Shown here piece by piece: positions 1 through 9,120 of a DNA stretch of 64,000 bases. The notes under the pieces were generated by a model. That model worked only from the letters and a program-made list of their open reading frames with translations. It made no database searches and was not told the DNA's origin. This stretch comes from Pseudoduganella buxea (GTDB lineage Bacteria; Pseudomonadota; Gammaproteobacteria; Burkholderiales; Burkholderiaceae_D), in the NCBI RefSeq assembly GCF_009720835.1, contig NZ_WNKZ01000001.1, positions 148,600 through 212,599 of the forward strand. The letters are read 5' to 3'. Every line of letters begins with the position of its first letter. Position 1 is the stretch's first letter. A program made the position numbers and the translations under genes.

Positions 1-818
1 GCGAACATATCGGCGCACTGGCGATGTCCGAGCCGAATGCCGGGTCGGACGTGGTCAGCATGAAGCTGCGCGCCGACTTCAAGGGCGACCGCTGGGTGCT
101 GAACGGCACGAAAATGTGGATCACCAACGGCCCGGATGCCGATACCCTGGTCGTGTATGCCAAGAGCGATTTGGAAGCGGGCCCCCGTGGCATGACGGCC
201 TTCCTGATCGAAAAAGGCTTCAAGGGCTTCTCGATCGCGCAGAAACTGGACAAGCTGGGCATGCGCGGCTCGCACACGGGCGAACTGGTGTTCCAGGATT
301 GCGAAGTGCCGGTGGAAAACGTGCTGGGCGGCGAAGGCAAGGGCGTCAATGTGCTGATGTCCGGCCTGGACTTCGAGCGCACCGTGCTGTCCGGTGGCCC
401 GCTGGGCATCATGCAGGCCTGCATGGACGTGGTCGTCCCTTACGTGCACGACCGCAAGCAGTTCGGCCAGCCGATCGGCGAATTCCAGCTGATGCAGGGC
501 AAATTGGCCGATATGTACTCGACCATGATGGCCTGCAAGGCCTACGTCTACGCCGTCGGCCAGGCCTGCGACCGCGCTACGTCGCCAGAGCAGGTGCGCG
601 CGCTGCGCAAGGATGCCGCCGGCGCCATCCTGTACAGCGCGGAAAAGGCCACGTGGATGGCGGGCGAAGCGATCCAGGCCCTGGGCGGCAACGGCTATAT
701 CAATGAGTACCCGGTCGGTCGCCTGTGGCGCGACGCCAAACTGTACGAAATCGGCGCCGGCACCAGCGAAATCCGCCGCATGCTGATCGGCCGCGAGCTG
801 TTCGCCGAAACCAAGTAA
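1..818 (+). CDS. liuA: Isovaleryl-CoA dehydrogenase, C-terminal part (5' end outside window)
   Basis: This flavoenzyme oxidises isovaleryl-CoA to 3-methylcrotonyl-CoA in leucine breakdown. The frame is open from the left edge (first whole codon at 3) and the ATG at 24 is internal. [11 protein letters not shown] is the FAD/substrate-contact motif of acyl-CoA dehydrogenases. [15 protein letters not shown] carries a Glu where isovaleryl-CoA dehydrogenases keep their catalytic base. The usual C-terminal YEGTS catalytic Glu is replaced here ([12 protein letters not shown]), as expected for this subfamily; both points rest on family knowledge. The other liu genes lie 34 kb downstream, so the pathway is split. 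Its stop is followed by a palindromic repeat. Confidence 0.9.
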   Translation, partial: EHIGALAMSEPNAGSDVVSMKLRADFKGDRWVLNGTKMWITNGPDADTLVVYAKSDLEAGPRGMTAFLIEKGFKGFSIAQKLDKLGMRGSHTGELVFQDCEVPVENVLGGEGKGVNVLMSGLDFERTVLSGGPLGIMQACMDVVVPYVHDRKQFGQPIGEFQLMQGKLADMYSTMMACKAYVYAVGQACDRATSPEQVRALRKDAAGAILYSAEKATWMAGEAIQALGGNGYINEYPVGRLWRDAKLYEIGAGTSEIRRMLIGRELFAETK

Positions 819-955
819 GGCTGTATAGCCGAGTCCGTGTCTACGGTGGGGTCAGACCCCGACATAGACACGGACTCGGCTGCGTCATTGTTGAGCTTGT
901 GTCCTTGTCGGGGTCTGACCCCACGGTGTGAAAAGTGGACACGAACTCGGCAGTC
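819..955. repeat. Paired intergenic palindromic repeats with GGGGTCAGACCCC cores
   Basis: Two units lie head to head. In the first, 16-base arms at 828-843 and 865-880 (GCCGAGTCCGTGTCTA and its complement) enclose the core GGGGTCAGACCCC at 848-860. The second has the complementary core GGGGTCTGACCCC at 910-922 and ends in GTGGACACGAACTCGGC. Related units occur near 4701, 46251 and 60772. They could fold into transcript-end hairpins between the dehydrogenase and aceK genes. Confidence 0.8.
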
Positions 956-973
956 ACCTTCGCGAGAACGCTG

Positions 974-2803
974 ATGAGCCAGGCTGTTTTTCCCAAACTG
1001 CTGTCGTCCCAGATTGCCTTCGATATCGCCGGCACCATCCGCGACGGTTTCGACAAGCACTATCGGCTATTCCGCCAGGCCAGCCAGGATGCCAAGCGGT
1101 ATTTCGAGAAGGGCCTGTGGAACGAGGCGCAGGCGGCGGCGCGCTCGCGCATCGGTTTTTACGACCACCGCGTGCAGGAATGCGTGCAGCTACTGGAAGA
1201 CGAGTACGATCCGGCCGAGCTGACGGACGAAGTGTGGCGCGAGCTGAAGCTGCATTACATCGGCATGCTGGCCGGGCACAAGCGCCCGGAACTGGCCGAG
1301 ACCTTCTTCAATTCCGTCTGCTGCAATATCCTGCACCGCAGTTACTTCAACAACGAGTTCATCTTCGTGCGCCCGGTCGTGTCGACGGAATATATCGAGA
1401 CGGAAGAGCTGTCGCCCACCTACCGCGTGTACTACCCGGCGGTGGACGGCATGACGTTCACGTTGAAGCGCATCGTCACCAATTTCCAGCTCGAGACACG
1501 CTTTGCCAACCTGTCGCGCGACGTGGCCCAGGTGCAGGAGCGGCTGCAGTATTTCTTCGGCGACGAACTGGCGCCGAACGCCCAGTTCCAGGTGCTGTCG
1601 AGCCTGTTCTTCCGCAACAAGGGCGCGTATATCGTCGGCAAGGCCATCAACGGCGACCGCGAGCTGCCCTTCGTGCTGCCCATCCTGCACAACCGCAACG
1701 GCGAGCTGGTGCTCGACACAGTGCTGCTGGAACGGGAGCAGATCGTCATCCTGTTTTCGTTTACGCGCGCCTACTTCCTGGTGGACATGGAAGTGCCGTC
1801 GGCCTATGTGCAGTTCCTGCGCAGCCTGCTGCCGCGCAAGCCGCGCAGCGAGATCTACACCATCCTCGGCCTGCAAAAGCAGGGCAAGACGCTGTTCTAC
1901 CGCGACTACCTGCAGCACTTGAAACACTCGTCCGACCTGTTCGAGTCGGCGCCCGGCATCCGCGGTCTCGTCATGCTCGTGTTCGCGCTGCCGTCCTTCC
2001 CGTATGTGTTCAAGGTCATCAAGGATTTCTATCCGGCGCCGAAGGAAACCACACGGGCCCAGATCAAGGAGAAATACCTGCTGGTCAAGCACCACGACCG
2101 GGTCGGGCGCATGGCCGATACCCTGGAATACTCGAACGTGGCCTTCCCACGCCACCGCTTCGCCGAGGAGCTGATCGCCGAGCTGAAGCATCACGCGCCA
2201 TCGCTGCTGGAGGAAGAAGGCGATCAATTGATCATCCGTCACCTGTATATCGAGCGCCGCATGGTGCCGCTGAATATGTGGCTGACCAACGCGGAAGCGG
2301 CCGGCAACGACCTGGACATGGAACACGGCATCGTCGAGTACGGCAATGCCATCAAGGACCTGGTGGCCGCGAATATCTTCCCCGGCGATATGCTGTACAA
2401 GAACTTCGGCGTCACACGCCACAAGCGCGTCGTATTCTATGACTACGACGAAATCGAATACATCACGGACTGCGTATTCCGCAAGATTCCCGAGCCCCGC
2501 AACGAGGAGGATGAGATGGCCTCCGAACCGTGGTATCCGATCGGCCGGCACGACGTGTTCCCCGAACAGTTCGGCAAATTCCTGTTGGGGAACGCGAAGA
2601 TCCGCAAATTTTTCATGAAGCACCACGCCGACCTGCTGACCCAGGAATGGTGGCAGGCGCGCAAGCAACGCATCCTGGACGGTTTTATCGAAGACGTTTT
2701 CCCGTATCCGCAATCGATACGGTTCTGTAATCAATTACCAGCACCCCCGGCGCCGGCCCCGGCCGAACCGCCCCTTTTTTCGGAGACTATTGAAAATGAA
2801 TGA
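974..2803 (+). CDS. aceK: Isocitrate dehydrogenase kinase/phosphatase
   Basis: AceK reversibly phosphorylates isocitrate dehydrogenase and so sets the split between the TCA cycle and the glyoxylate bypass. The protein has 609 residues, close to the family norm. The N-terminus [20 protein letters not shown] is typical. The nucleotide-binding loop APGIRG starts near residue 326 with a downstream VFKVIKD lysine, and FYDYDEIEY (Asp490/Asp492) matches the metal-binding acidic pair. An in-frame GTG at 935 lies in the palindromic repeat, so the ATG at 974 (MSQAVFPK) is preferred. The stop overlaps the next gene by 8 bases, implying translational coupling with the thiolase. Confidence 0.95.
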   Translation: MSQAVFPKLLSSQIAFDIAGTIRDGFDKHYRLFRQASQDAKRYFEKGLWNEAQAAARSRIGFYDHRVQECVQLLEDEYDPAELTDEVWRELKLHYIGMLAGHKRPELAETFFNSVCCNILHRSYFNNEFIFVRPVVSTEYIETEELSPTYRVYYPAVDGMTFTLKRIVTNFQLETRFANLSRDVAQVQERLQYFFGDELAPNAQFQVLSSLFFRNKGAYIVGKAINGDRELPFVLPILHNRNGELVLDTVLLEREQIVILFSFTRAYFLVDMEVPSAYVQFLRSLLPRKPRSEIYTILGLQKQGKTLFYRDYLQHLKHSSDLFESAPGIRGLVMLVFALPSFPYVFKVIKDFYPAPKETTRAQIKEKYLLVKHHDRVGRMADTLEYSNVAFPRHRFAEELIAELKHHAPSLLEEEGDQLIIRHLYIERRMVPLNMWLTNAEAAGNDLDMEHGIVEYGNAIKDLVAANIFPGDMLYKNFGVTRHKRVVFYDYDEIEYITDCVFRKIPEPRNEEDEMASEPWYPIGRHDVFPEQFGKFLLGNAKIRKFFMKHHADLLTQEWWQARKQRILDGFIEDVFPYPQSIRFCNQLPAPPAPAPAEPPLFSETIENE

Positions 2804-3995
2804 TCCTATCGTTATCGTCGGCGCCGCTCGTACCCCGATGGGCGCCTTCCAGGGCGACTTTTCCAGCCTGAGCGCGAACGACCTGGGCGCCGTCGCCATC
2901 AAGGCGGCCGTCGAGCGTGCCGGCATCGCGCCGGAACTGGTCGAACACGTCTACTTCGGCAACTGCCTGATGGCCGGCCAGGGCCAGGCTCCGGCACGCC
3001 AGGCGCTGCTGAAGGCGGGCTTGCCGACCTCCACCGGCGCCGTCACCCTGTCGAAAATGTGCGGTTCGGCCATGCAGGCCGCCATCTTCGCCCATGACCA
3101 GCTGGTGGCCGGCAGCGCTGACGTCGTCATCGCCGGCGGCATGGAATCGATGACCAACGCGCCCTACCTGATCCCGAAGGCGCGCGGCGGCTACCGCATC
3201 GGCCACGGCATGATGTTCGACCACATGATGCTCGACGGCCTGGAAGACGCCTACAGCAAGGATGAAAAATCCGGCGGCGGCCGTTCGATGGGCACGTTCG
3301 CCGAGGAATGCGCCACCAAGTTCAGCTTCACGCGCGAGGCGCAGGACGCCTTCGCCATCGAATCCGTCAAGCGCGCGCAGGCCGCGGCCACGGGCGGCAA
3401 GTTCGCCTGGGAAATCGCACCCGTCACCGTTTCCGGCCGCGGCGGCGACACCGTCATCGACAAGGACGAAGGCCCCGTCAAGGCCAAGCTGGACAAGATC
3501 CCGTCGCTGAAACCGGCCTTCAAGAAGGACGGCACCATCACGGCCGCTTCGTCCTCGTCGATCAACGATGGCGCCGCGGCCCTGGTGATGATGCGCGAAT
3601 CGACGGCGCAGAAGCTGGGCGCCACCGTCATCGCCCGCGTGGTCGGCCATGCCACCAACGCGCTGGCGCCGAATGAATTCACGACGGCTCCCGTGGGCGC
3701 CATCCAGAAGCTGCTGGCGAAGAACGGCTGGAAAGTGGGTGACGTCGACCTGTTCGAAATCAACGAGGCGTTTGCGGCCGTGCCGATGGCGGCCATGCAC
3801 GAGCTGGACATCCCGCACGACAAAGTCAACGTGCACGGCGGCGCCTGCGCGCTGGGCCACCCGATCGGTGCCTCCGGCGCCCGCATCATTGTCACCCTGC
3901 TGGGCGCGCTGAAGGACCGCGGCGGCAAGCGTGGCGTGGCGGCGCTGTGCATCGGCGGTGGCGAAGCGACGGCCGTCGGCATCGAGCTGGCCTGA
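2796..3995 (+). CDS. Thiolase family acetyl-CoA C-acyltransferase
   Basis: This is a thiolase of 399 residues that makes or cleaves 3-ketoacyl-CoA. The three catalytic residues are visible: Cys89 in [10 protein letters not shown], His355 in [12 protein letters not shown] and Cys385 in LCIGGGEAT. The motif NEAFA is also present. The ATG at 2796 has CGGAG about 10 bases upstream; a TTG at 2790 is too close to that site. It overlaps the aceK stop and is followed after one base by an SDR gene, so aceK, thiolase and SDR are probably co-transcribed. Whether it acts in acetoacetyl-CoA turnover from leucine or in beta-oxidation cannot be told from sequence. Confidence 0.92.
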   Translation: MNDPIVIVGAARTPMGAFQGDFSSLSANDLGAVAIKAAVERAGIAPELVEHVYFGNCLMAGQGQAPARQALLKAGLPTSTGAVTLSKMCGSAMQAAIFAHDQLVAGSADVVIAGGMESMTNAPYLIPKARGGYRIGHGMMFDHMMLDGLEDAYSKDEKSGGGRSMGTFAEECATKFSFTREAQDAFAIESVKRAQAAATGGKFAWEIAPVTVSGRGGDTVIDKDEGPVKAKLDKIPSLKPAFKKDGTITAASSSSINDGAAALVMMRESTAQKLGATVIARVVGHATNALAPNEFTTAPVGAIQKLLAKNGWKVGDVDLFEINEAFAAVPMAAMHELDIPHDKVNVHGGACALGHPIGASGARIIVTLLGALKDRGGKRGVAALCIGGGEATAVGIELA

Positions 3996-3996
3996 G

Positions 3997-4665
3997 ATGC
4001 CGACCGCACTCATCATCGGCGCCTCGCGCGGCATCGGCCTGGAACTGGTGCGCCAGTACCGGGCCGCCGGCTGGCGCGTGATCGCCACGGCACGCCAGGA
4101 GGCCGATTGCGAAACGCTGGGCGCGCTGGGTGCGGAACCGCATCGGCTGGACGTCAACGATGTCGACGCCGTGGCCGGCATGGGCTGGAAGCTGGACGAC
4201 GAGCAGCTCGACGTCGCCATCCTGAACGCGGGCGTGTACGGCCCGCGCCATGACGGCTTCCCCGTCCAGGCCGACTTCGACAACGTGATGCACACCAATG
4301 TGCTGGCGGCGATGCGCCTGCTGCCGATGCTGGCGCCGCTGGTCGCGTCCCGGCGCGGCAAGCTGGCCGTGCTGTCCTCGCGCATGGGTTCGCTCAGCGA
4401 GCGCCACAGCGCGGTCGGTTCGTTGTACCGCGCCAGCAAGGCGGCGCTGAACTCGGTGCTGATCGACACGGCCCTGACCTTCGGTGGCCACGGCGTCACG
4501 TGCGTCGCCTTCCACCCGGGCTGGGTCCGCACGGACATGGGCGGTGCCACGGCCGACATCACCCCGGAAGAGAGCGCCGCCGGCATCCGCGACACGCTGG
4601 CCACCTTGCCGGCATCGGACAAGGCCACCTACATCACCTACGACGGCAAGGCGATTGGGTGGTAA
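3997..4665 (+). CDS. Short-chain dehydrogenase/reductase family protein
   Basis: This is an NAD(P)-dependent SDR of 222 residues with a single Rossmann domain. The N-terminal glycine motif GASRGIGLE binds the cofactor, NAGVYG is the central structural motif, and Tyr144/Lys148 in SLYRASKAALN form the catalytic YxxxK. The ATG starts one base after the thiolase stop. Longer in-frame starts would run into the thiolase gene and are rejected. The substrate is unknown; the pairing with a thiolase suggests a carbonyl reduction in acyl-CoA or ketone metabolism, which is inference. Confidence 0.85.
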   Translation: MPTALIIGASRGIGLELVRQYRAAGWRVIATARQEADCETLGALGAEPHRLDVNDVDAVAGMGWKLDDEQLDVAILNAGVYGPRHDGFPVQADFDNVMHTNVLAAMRLLPMLAPLVASRRGKLAVLSSRMGSLSERHSAVGSLYRASKAALNSVLIDTALTFGGHGVTCVAFHPGWVRTDMGGATADITPEESAAGIRDTLATLPASDKATYITYDGKAIGW

Positions 4666-4678
4666 GGCACTGCCAGCA

Positions 4679-4760
4679 CGGCTGACCCCGTGTCCACCTT
4701 GGGGTCAGACCCCGACAAAGACACGAGCTCAGCTTACAGACAGCTGAGGCCGTGTCGAGG
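4679..4760. repeat. Intergenic palindromic repeat with GGGGTCAGACCCC core
   Basis: The core lies at 4701-4713, flanked by CCGTGTCC on the left and GACAAAGACACGAGCTC on the right, which closely resembles the unit after the first gene. The rest of the gap up to 4886 holds a small hairpin (arms 4796-4803 and 4807-4814) and no gene. Confidence 0.75.
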
Positions 4761-4886
4761 TGGGTCTAAAGGGCCTTGGCTTGCATGCCAGTGCCCGCTT
4801 CGCAGCGCGAAGCGATGCTTCTCAAGATCGCTGCTATGCCCCCAGCGTGGACACAAGCTGAACAATAAGAGAGACAGGAAGAGACC

Positions 4887-6014
4887 ATGGTATTGAGCGA
4901 AGAACACCGGATGATCCGCGATGCCTTGCGCAGCTTTGCGCAGGAGCGGCTGGCGCCGCAGGCGGCGAAGTGGGACAGGGAGCATTACTTTCCCCAGGCG
5001 GAGCTGAAGGAGCTGGCGGCGCTGGGCGCCTTTGGCGTGGCCGTGCCGGAGGAACTGGGCGGGGCCGGGCTGGATTATGTGTCGCTGGCGCTGGTGCTGG
5101 AGGAAATCGCCGCCGGCGATGGCGGCACGTCGACCATCATCTCCGTCAACAACTGCCCCGTGTGCAGCATCGCGATGATGTATGCCAACGCGCGCCAGAA
5201 GGAGCAGTGGCTGCGCCCGCTGGCCCAGGGCGACATGCTGGGCGCGTTCTGCCTGACGGAACCGCATACGGGCAGCGATGCGGCGGCCCTGCGCACGACG
5301 GCCACGCGCGACGGCGACGACTATGTGATCAACGGCGTCAAGCAGTTCATCACGTCGGGCAAGTATGCCGACGTGGCCATCGTCATGGCCGTGACGGACA
5401 AGGCGGCCGGCAAGAAGGGCATCAGCGCCTTCTGGGTGCCGACGTCGGCCCCGGGCTATATCGTCGCCGGGCTGGAGCAGAAGATGGGCCAGCATTCTTC
5501 CGACACGGCCCAGATCCTGTTCGAGAACTGCCGCATTCCGGCGGAGAACCTGATCGGCGAGGAAGGCATGGGCTACAAGATCGCCCTGTCCGGCCTGGAA
5601 GGCGGGCGCATCGGCATCGCCTCGCAGTCGGTCGGCATGGCGCGCGCAGCCTTCGAGGCGGCATTGAGCTATGCGCGCGAACGGGAAACCTTCGGCCAGC
5701 CCATCTTCAACCACCAGTCCGTGCAGTTCAAGCTGTCCGAGATGGCAACGCAGATCGAGGCAGCGCGCCAGCTGATCCTGCACGCGGCATCGATGAAGGA
5801 TGCAGGCCTGCCGTGCCTGAAGGAGGCAGCGATGGCCAAGCTGTTCGCGTCCGAGATGGCCGAACGGGTCTGCTCGGATGCGATCCAGGTGCACGGTGGC
5901 TACGGCTACGTGTCCGACTTCCCCGTCGAACGCATCTACCGCGACGTGCGCGTGTGCCAGATCTACGAAGGCACCAGCGATATCCAGAAGCTGTTGATCG
6001 CCCGCGCCCTGTAG
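4887..6014 (+). CDS. Acyl-CoA dehydrogenase (short/branched-chain type)
   Basis: This FAD enzyme introduces the 2,3 double bond into an acyl-CoA. It has 375 residues with the standard three-domain order. FCLTEPHTGSDAA contacts FAD and substrate, QVHGGYGYVSDFP is the dimer/FAD motif, and IYEGTSDIQK carries the usual catalytic Glu, unlike the first gene in the window. It therefore resembles butyryl- or methylbutyryl-CoA dehydrogenases. A GGAAG element stands upstream of the ATG. A 220-base repeat-containing gap separates it from the SDR gene, so it may be a separate unit. Chain-length preference is not decidable from sequence. Confidence 0.9.
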   Translation: MVLSEEHRMIRDALRSFAQERLAPQAAKWDREHYFPQAELKELAALGAFGVAVPEELGGAGLDYVSLALVLEEIAAGDGGTSTIISVNNCPVCSIAMMYANARQKEQWLRPLAQGDMLGAFCLTEPHTGSDAAALRTTATRDGDDYVINGVKQFITSGKYADVAIVMAVTDKAAGKKGISAFWVPTSAPGYIVAGLEQKMGQHSSDTAQILFENCRIPAENLIGEEGMGYKIALSGLEGGRIGIASQSVGMARAAFEAALSYARERETFGQPIFNHQSVQFKLSEMATQIEAARQLILHAASMKDAGLPCLKEAAMAKLFASEMAERVCSDAIQVHGGYGYVSDFPVERIYRDVRVCQIYEGTSDIQKLLIARAL

Positions 6015-6155
6015 CCACGCTCCTTGCGCAACATTGAAGCAGCCCCGGCGGTACTCAGAAATCGTCTCGTTTATGTATCAGATTGTCATAATATGAGGAG
6101 GATTTTCCGCTGGGGCGCAGCGCTCTTATAAAATGTTGCATGAAGGAGAATTGCT

Positions 6156-6836
6156 ATGTATCGAGTGATGCTGGTGGAAGACGATGCCCGCCTGGCCGAT
6201 CTGGTCACGGAGTACCTGGCGGGCTATGAGTTCAATGTGGACGTGGTCAGCCGCGGCGACGAAGCCGTGGCCCGCTTCAAGGCGGCACCGCCCGATATCG
6301 TCGTACTGGACCTGATGCTGCCCGGCCTGGACGGCATGCTGGTGTGCCGCCAGTTGCGCGACCTGACCAAGATTCCCATCCTGATCATGACGGCGCGCGA
6401 GGATTCCTACGATGAAGTGTCGCTGCTGGAGCAGGGTGCGGACGACTTCATCAACAAGCCGGTCCAGCCGCGCGTGCTGCTGGCGCGCCTGCGTGCCCTG
6501 TTGCGCCGGGCCCAGAGCAAGCAGCCGAGCGACATGCTGACCTTCGGCGCCCTGTCGATCGCCACGAGCGACCGCACGGTGACGTGGCGCGGCGAGCCGT
6601 GCGTGCTCAGCAATACGGAATACAAGCTGCTGCTGGTGCTGGCCGAGTCGGCCGGCACGGTGCTGTCGCGCGATGCACTGCTGAAGAAGATGCGGGGCAT
6701 CGAGTTCGACGGCCTGGACCGCAGCATCGACAACAGCATTTCGAAGCTGCGCCGCAAGTTCGACGATTCCGATTCGGAAAAGATCAAGACCGTCTGGGGC
6801 GAAGGCTACCTGTTCTCGCCGTCGGCCTGGGCGTAG
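6156..6836 (+). CDS. Response regulator, OmpR/RstA-like
   Basis: This is a DNA-binding response regulator of 226 residues. The receiver domain (about 1-118) has the acidic pair in VEDD, the phospho-acceptor Asp52 in VVLDLMLPGLDG, and the conserved Lys in FINKPV. The C-terminal half (about 130-225) is a winged-helix domain with DRSIDNSISKLRRK as the recognition region. GAAGGAGAAT precedes the ATG. The likely partner kinase begins at 7810, but an opposite-strand gene lies between, so the two cannot share a simple operon. TATAAA at about 6127 could be a -10 box. Confidence 0.92.
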   Translation: MYRVMLVEDDARLADLVTEYLAGYEFNVDVVSRGDEAVARFKAAPPDIVVLDLMLPGLDGMLVCRQLRDLTKIPILIMTAREDSYDEVSLLEQGADDFINKPVQPRVLLARLRALLRRAQSKQPSDMLTFGALSIATSDRTVTWRGEPCVLSNTEYKLLLVLAESAGTVLSRDALLKKMRGIEFDGLDRSIDNSISKLRRKFDDSDSEKIKTVWGEGYLFSPSAWA

Positions 6837-6846
6837 TCGTTCGTCG

Positions 6847-7542
6847 TCATTCGATCACCGGGGCGATGGCCACCGGTGCATTCTGGCTGATGACGTGGAT
6901 GCGCTCGGCCCAGTCGGCAAAGCGGTAGGTCATCACGCGAAAGCCGGCATTGGCCTCGCCGTCGAAGGCGGGGCCCAGCTCCGGCACCAACGTCACCTCG
7001 CGTTCCGGGTCGCGGATACGCACGGCCGCGTCGCTTTTCGGCACGAAGGCAAAGCGCACTCCCTTGCACTGGCGGCTGGCGTAGCCGGGGTCCGTGTAGC
7101 GCATGTATTGCAGGGCCTGGTCGCAGGCCATGCGCAAGTCCTGTCCCTCATAGATGCCGTCCACCCGCGGCACGATCGACAGCCGCGGCTGGAACGTAAA
7201 CAGGCTGGCATTGCGGTTCAACACCAGCATGGCATTCTCGTCGTAGGCGGCCTTCAGCAGCGGCAGGACGGTGCGGCCGGTAGGGTCCAGCGGCAGGTTC
7301 AGCTGCGTCGTGCGGCCCGTCAACGTGAGCCGCACGCCCTCCAGCGACTGGCCGGGGTCTTTCGGCGTCACCTGGTAATGATTCTGCAGGAAATTCTTTG
7401 CCTTGCCGTACTTGGCGAATGTCACCATGGCCCGGTAGGCCTCGCGGTAGCTGATCCAGCCGGCCTCCTGCGGCTGTGCGGCGCCGGTGCGCGCCACGGC
7501 GCACAAGGTCAACAGCAACAGCAGGGAGCGGATGGGCGCCAT
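6847..7542 (-). CDS. Secreted protein of unknown function between the two-component genes
   Basis: The protein has 231 residues and a clear Sec signal peptide (MAPIRSLLLLLTLCAVARTGAAQ). The mature part starts WISYREAYRAMVTFAKYGKAK and has no motif I can assign; it may be a DUF2987-type domain, which is a guess. Only two cysteines remain in the mature part (RMACDQ and RQCKG), so a disulfide is possible. The ATG at 7542 is chosen because the longer frame lacks a signal sequence at its start. It converges with the response regulator (10-base gap) and diverges from the kinase gene, which makes it a candidate periplasmic partner or target of that system. Confidence 0.7.
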   Translation of the reverse strand: MAPIRSLLLLLTLCAVARTGAAQPQEAGWISYREAYRAMVTFAKYGKAKNFLQNHYQVTPKDPGQSLEGVRLTLTGRTTQLNLPLDPTGRTVLPLLKAAYDENAMLVLNRNASLFTFQPRLSIVPRVDGIYEGQDLRMACDQALQYMRYTDPGYASRQCKGVRFAFVPKSDAAVRIRDPEREVTLVPELGPAFDGEANAGFRVMTYRFADWAERIHVISQNAPVAIAPVIE

Positions 7543-7809
7543 GGTCAGCACTGCACACTCGGTTTTCCGAGAGATCGCGTCTCTCCCGTTGTAATGGGCC
7601 TGTTTTTCAATCGTTGAGTTATGTAAACAAATCATGCCGGATGCCATCGCAAGGCCATCCGGGAGACGCGGACAGCATCCTGCCGCCGGCGGAAACAGGC
7701 ATTGCCATCGTATACAGGAGTGATAGCGCAATCCGCCCCAATCTGTCCTGCTTTTGTCATAAATGTGTGACCGTGGTTTTACAGGTCTTGTTTCTTATAC
7801 AATGGCAAC

Positions 7810-9114
7810 ATGAACCGCCTGTTCTTCCGATTCTTCACCCTCGTGATGCTGTCGATCAGCGTGGCGGCATTGATCGTGTACTTCGCCATCAACCGCATGT
7901 TCGGCGACCCGCTGGAAAGCATCGCCCGCAACCAGGCGGCGGCGCAGATCTTCCTGCTGGAGCAATATGTCGACCAGGCCCCGGCGGACGGATGGCTCGA
8001 CCGGCTGAACAAGGTGCGCGAAGTGTCGGATGTGCGCTTCGAGCTGATTCCCCTCAGCACGGCGCGGGCCCAGTTGCCCAGCCGCGAGCGCGAGGCCTTC
8101 GACCGGGGCGAGGTGGTTATCGATATCGGCAGCAAGGCGCTGTACCGCCGCGTCGACCTGACGGGCGACAAATATATCGGCAGCAATGAAGAAGCCATCC
8201 ACGCGCAGAACCTGCCGATCGACATCAAGGTGGCCCTGCAGATGGAGGCGGTGCGCTACATCATCGTGGCGCTGGCGCTGCTGGTACCCATCGGCGTGTG
8301 GTCGCGCTCGCACTGGCGCGGCCTGCAGGCCCTGATGAAGGTGGCGGACCGTTTCGGCGCCGGCCAGCTGAAGGTGCGCGCGCAGATGAAGCCGGACGAC
8401 AGCATCTATCCGCTGGCCGAACGCATCAACCACATGGCGGACCGCATCGAAACCCTGCTGGAATCGCAGCGGGGCCTGTTGAACTCCGTGTCCCACGAAA
8501 TCCGCACGCCGATTGCCCGCCTCGAATTCGCGCTGGAGCTGCTGCATGACACGGTGGGCGACACGGTGCTGGAAAAGCGCATCGGCAGCATGCAGGGCGA
8601 CCTGACGGAGCTGAAGTCGCTCGTCAGCGAACTGCTGGGCATGGCGCGCCTGGACAGCGAGCAGCCGCTGCGCTACGAGACCTTCAACGTGACGGACGCG
8701 CTGCGCAGTTGCGCCAATACGCTGCCGCCGTCGACGGTGTCGCTGGACGTGTCCGTGCCCGATGGCCTGGGCACCTATTACGGTGACTGCCGCCTGCTGA
8801 TGCGCGCCACCGGCAACCTGTTGAGGAATGCCCAGAAATATGCCAACGGCCGGGTGGCGCTGTCGGCCGCTCGCAAGGTCGACGGCGTTATCATCGTCGT
8901 CGACGACGACGGACCCGGCATTCCGGAAGACGAGCGGGAGCGGGTGTTCGAGCCCTTCTACCGGCTCGACCGCAGCCGCGACCGCAACACGGGCGGCTTC
9001 GGCCTGGGCCTGTCGATCGCCAGCAAGGCCGTGTCGCTGCACGGTGGCGCCCTGCGCATCGAGACGTCGCCACTGGGCGGGGCCCGCTTCGTCATCATGC
9101 TGCCGCCGGCGTAG
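7810..9114 (+). CDS. Sensor histidine kinase, RstB-like
   Basis: This is a membrane sensor kinase of 434 residues. It has a membrane segment at about 7-28, a periplasmic region of about 120 residues, a second membrane segment at about 148-166, then HAMP (RSHWRGLQALMKVADRFG). The H box is NSVSHEIRTPIARLEF with His229. The ATPase part shows NLLRNAQKYA (N box), DDDGPGIPEDE (G1) and GGFGLGLSIA (G2). The W-HW-L-L-ADRFG-G-L pattern after the second membrane segment resembles RstB. No Shine-Dalgarno site precedes the ATG; TATACAAT ends only about 6 bases upstream, so the transcript may be nearly leaderless. Confidence 0.9.
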   Translation: MNRLFFRFFTLVMLSISVAALIVYFAINRMFGDPLESIARNQAAAQIFLLEQYVDQAPADGWLDRLNKVREVSDVRFELIPLSTARAQLPSREREAFDRGEVVIDIGSKALYRRVDLTGDKYIGSNEEAIHAQNLPIDIKVALQMEAVRYIIVALALLVPIGVWSRSHWRGLQALMKVADRFGAGQLKVRAQMKPDDSIYPLAERINHMADRIETLLESQRGLLNSVSHEIRTPIARLEFALELLHDTVGDTVLEKRIGSMQGDLTELKSLVSELLGMARLDSEQPLRYETFNVTDALRSCANTLPPSTVSLDVSVPDGLGTYYGDCRLLMRATGNLLRNAQKYANGRVALSAARKVDGVIIVVDDDGPGIPEDERERVFEPFYRLDRSRDRNTGGFGLGLSIASKAVSLHGGALRIETSPLGGARFVIMLPPA

Positions 9115-9120
9115 GGCCGC

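Noticed and set aside
819..955. Tandem repeats as a CRISPR array
   Set aside because: Only two inverted, not direct, units with no regular spacer; no cas genes in the window.
935..973. Upstream GTG start for aceK
   Set aside because: The 13 extra residues come from the palindromic repeat sequence (GTGGACACGAACTCGGC) and are not AceK-like.
1190..2734. A 514-codon minus-strand frame opposite aceK
   Set aside because: No family resemblance; aceK on the plus strand explains the codon pattern fully.
2787..4628. A 613-codon minus-strand frame opposite the thiolase and SDR genes
   Set aside because: Both plus-strand genes carry complete catalytic motifs; the antisense frame is low-complexity.
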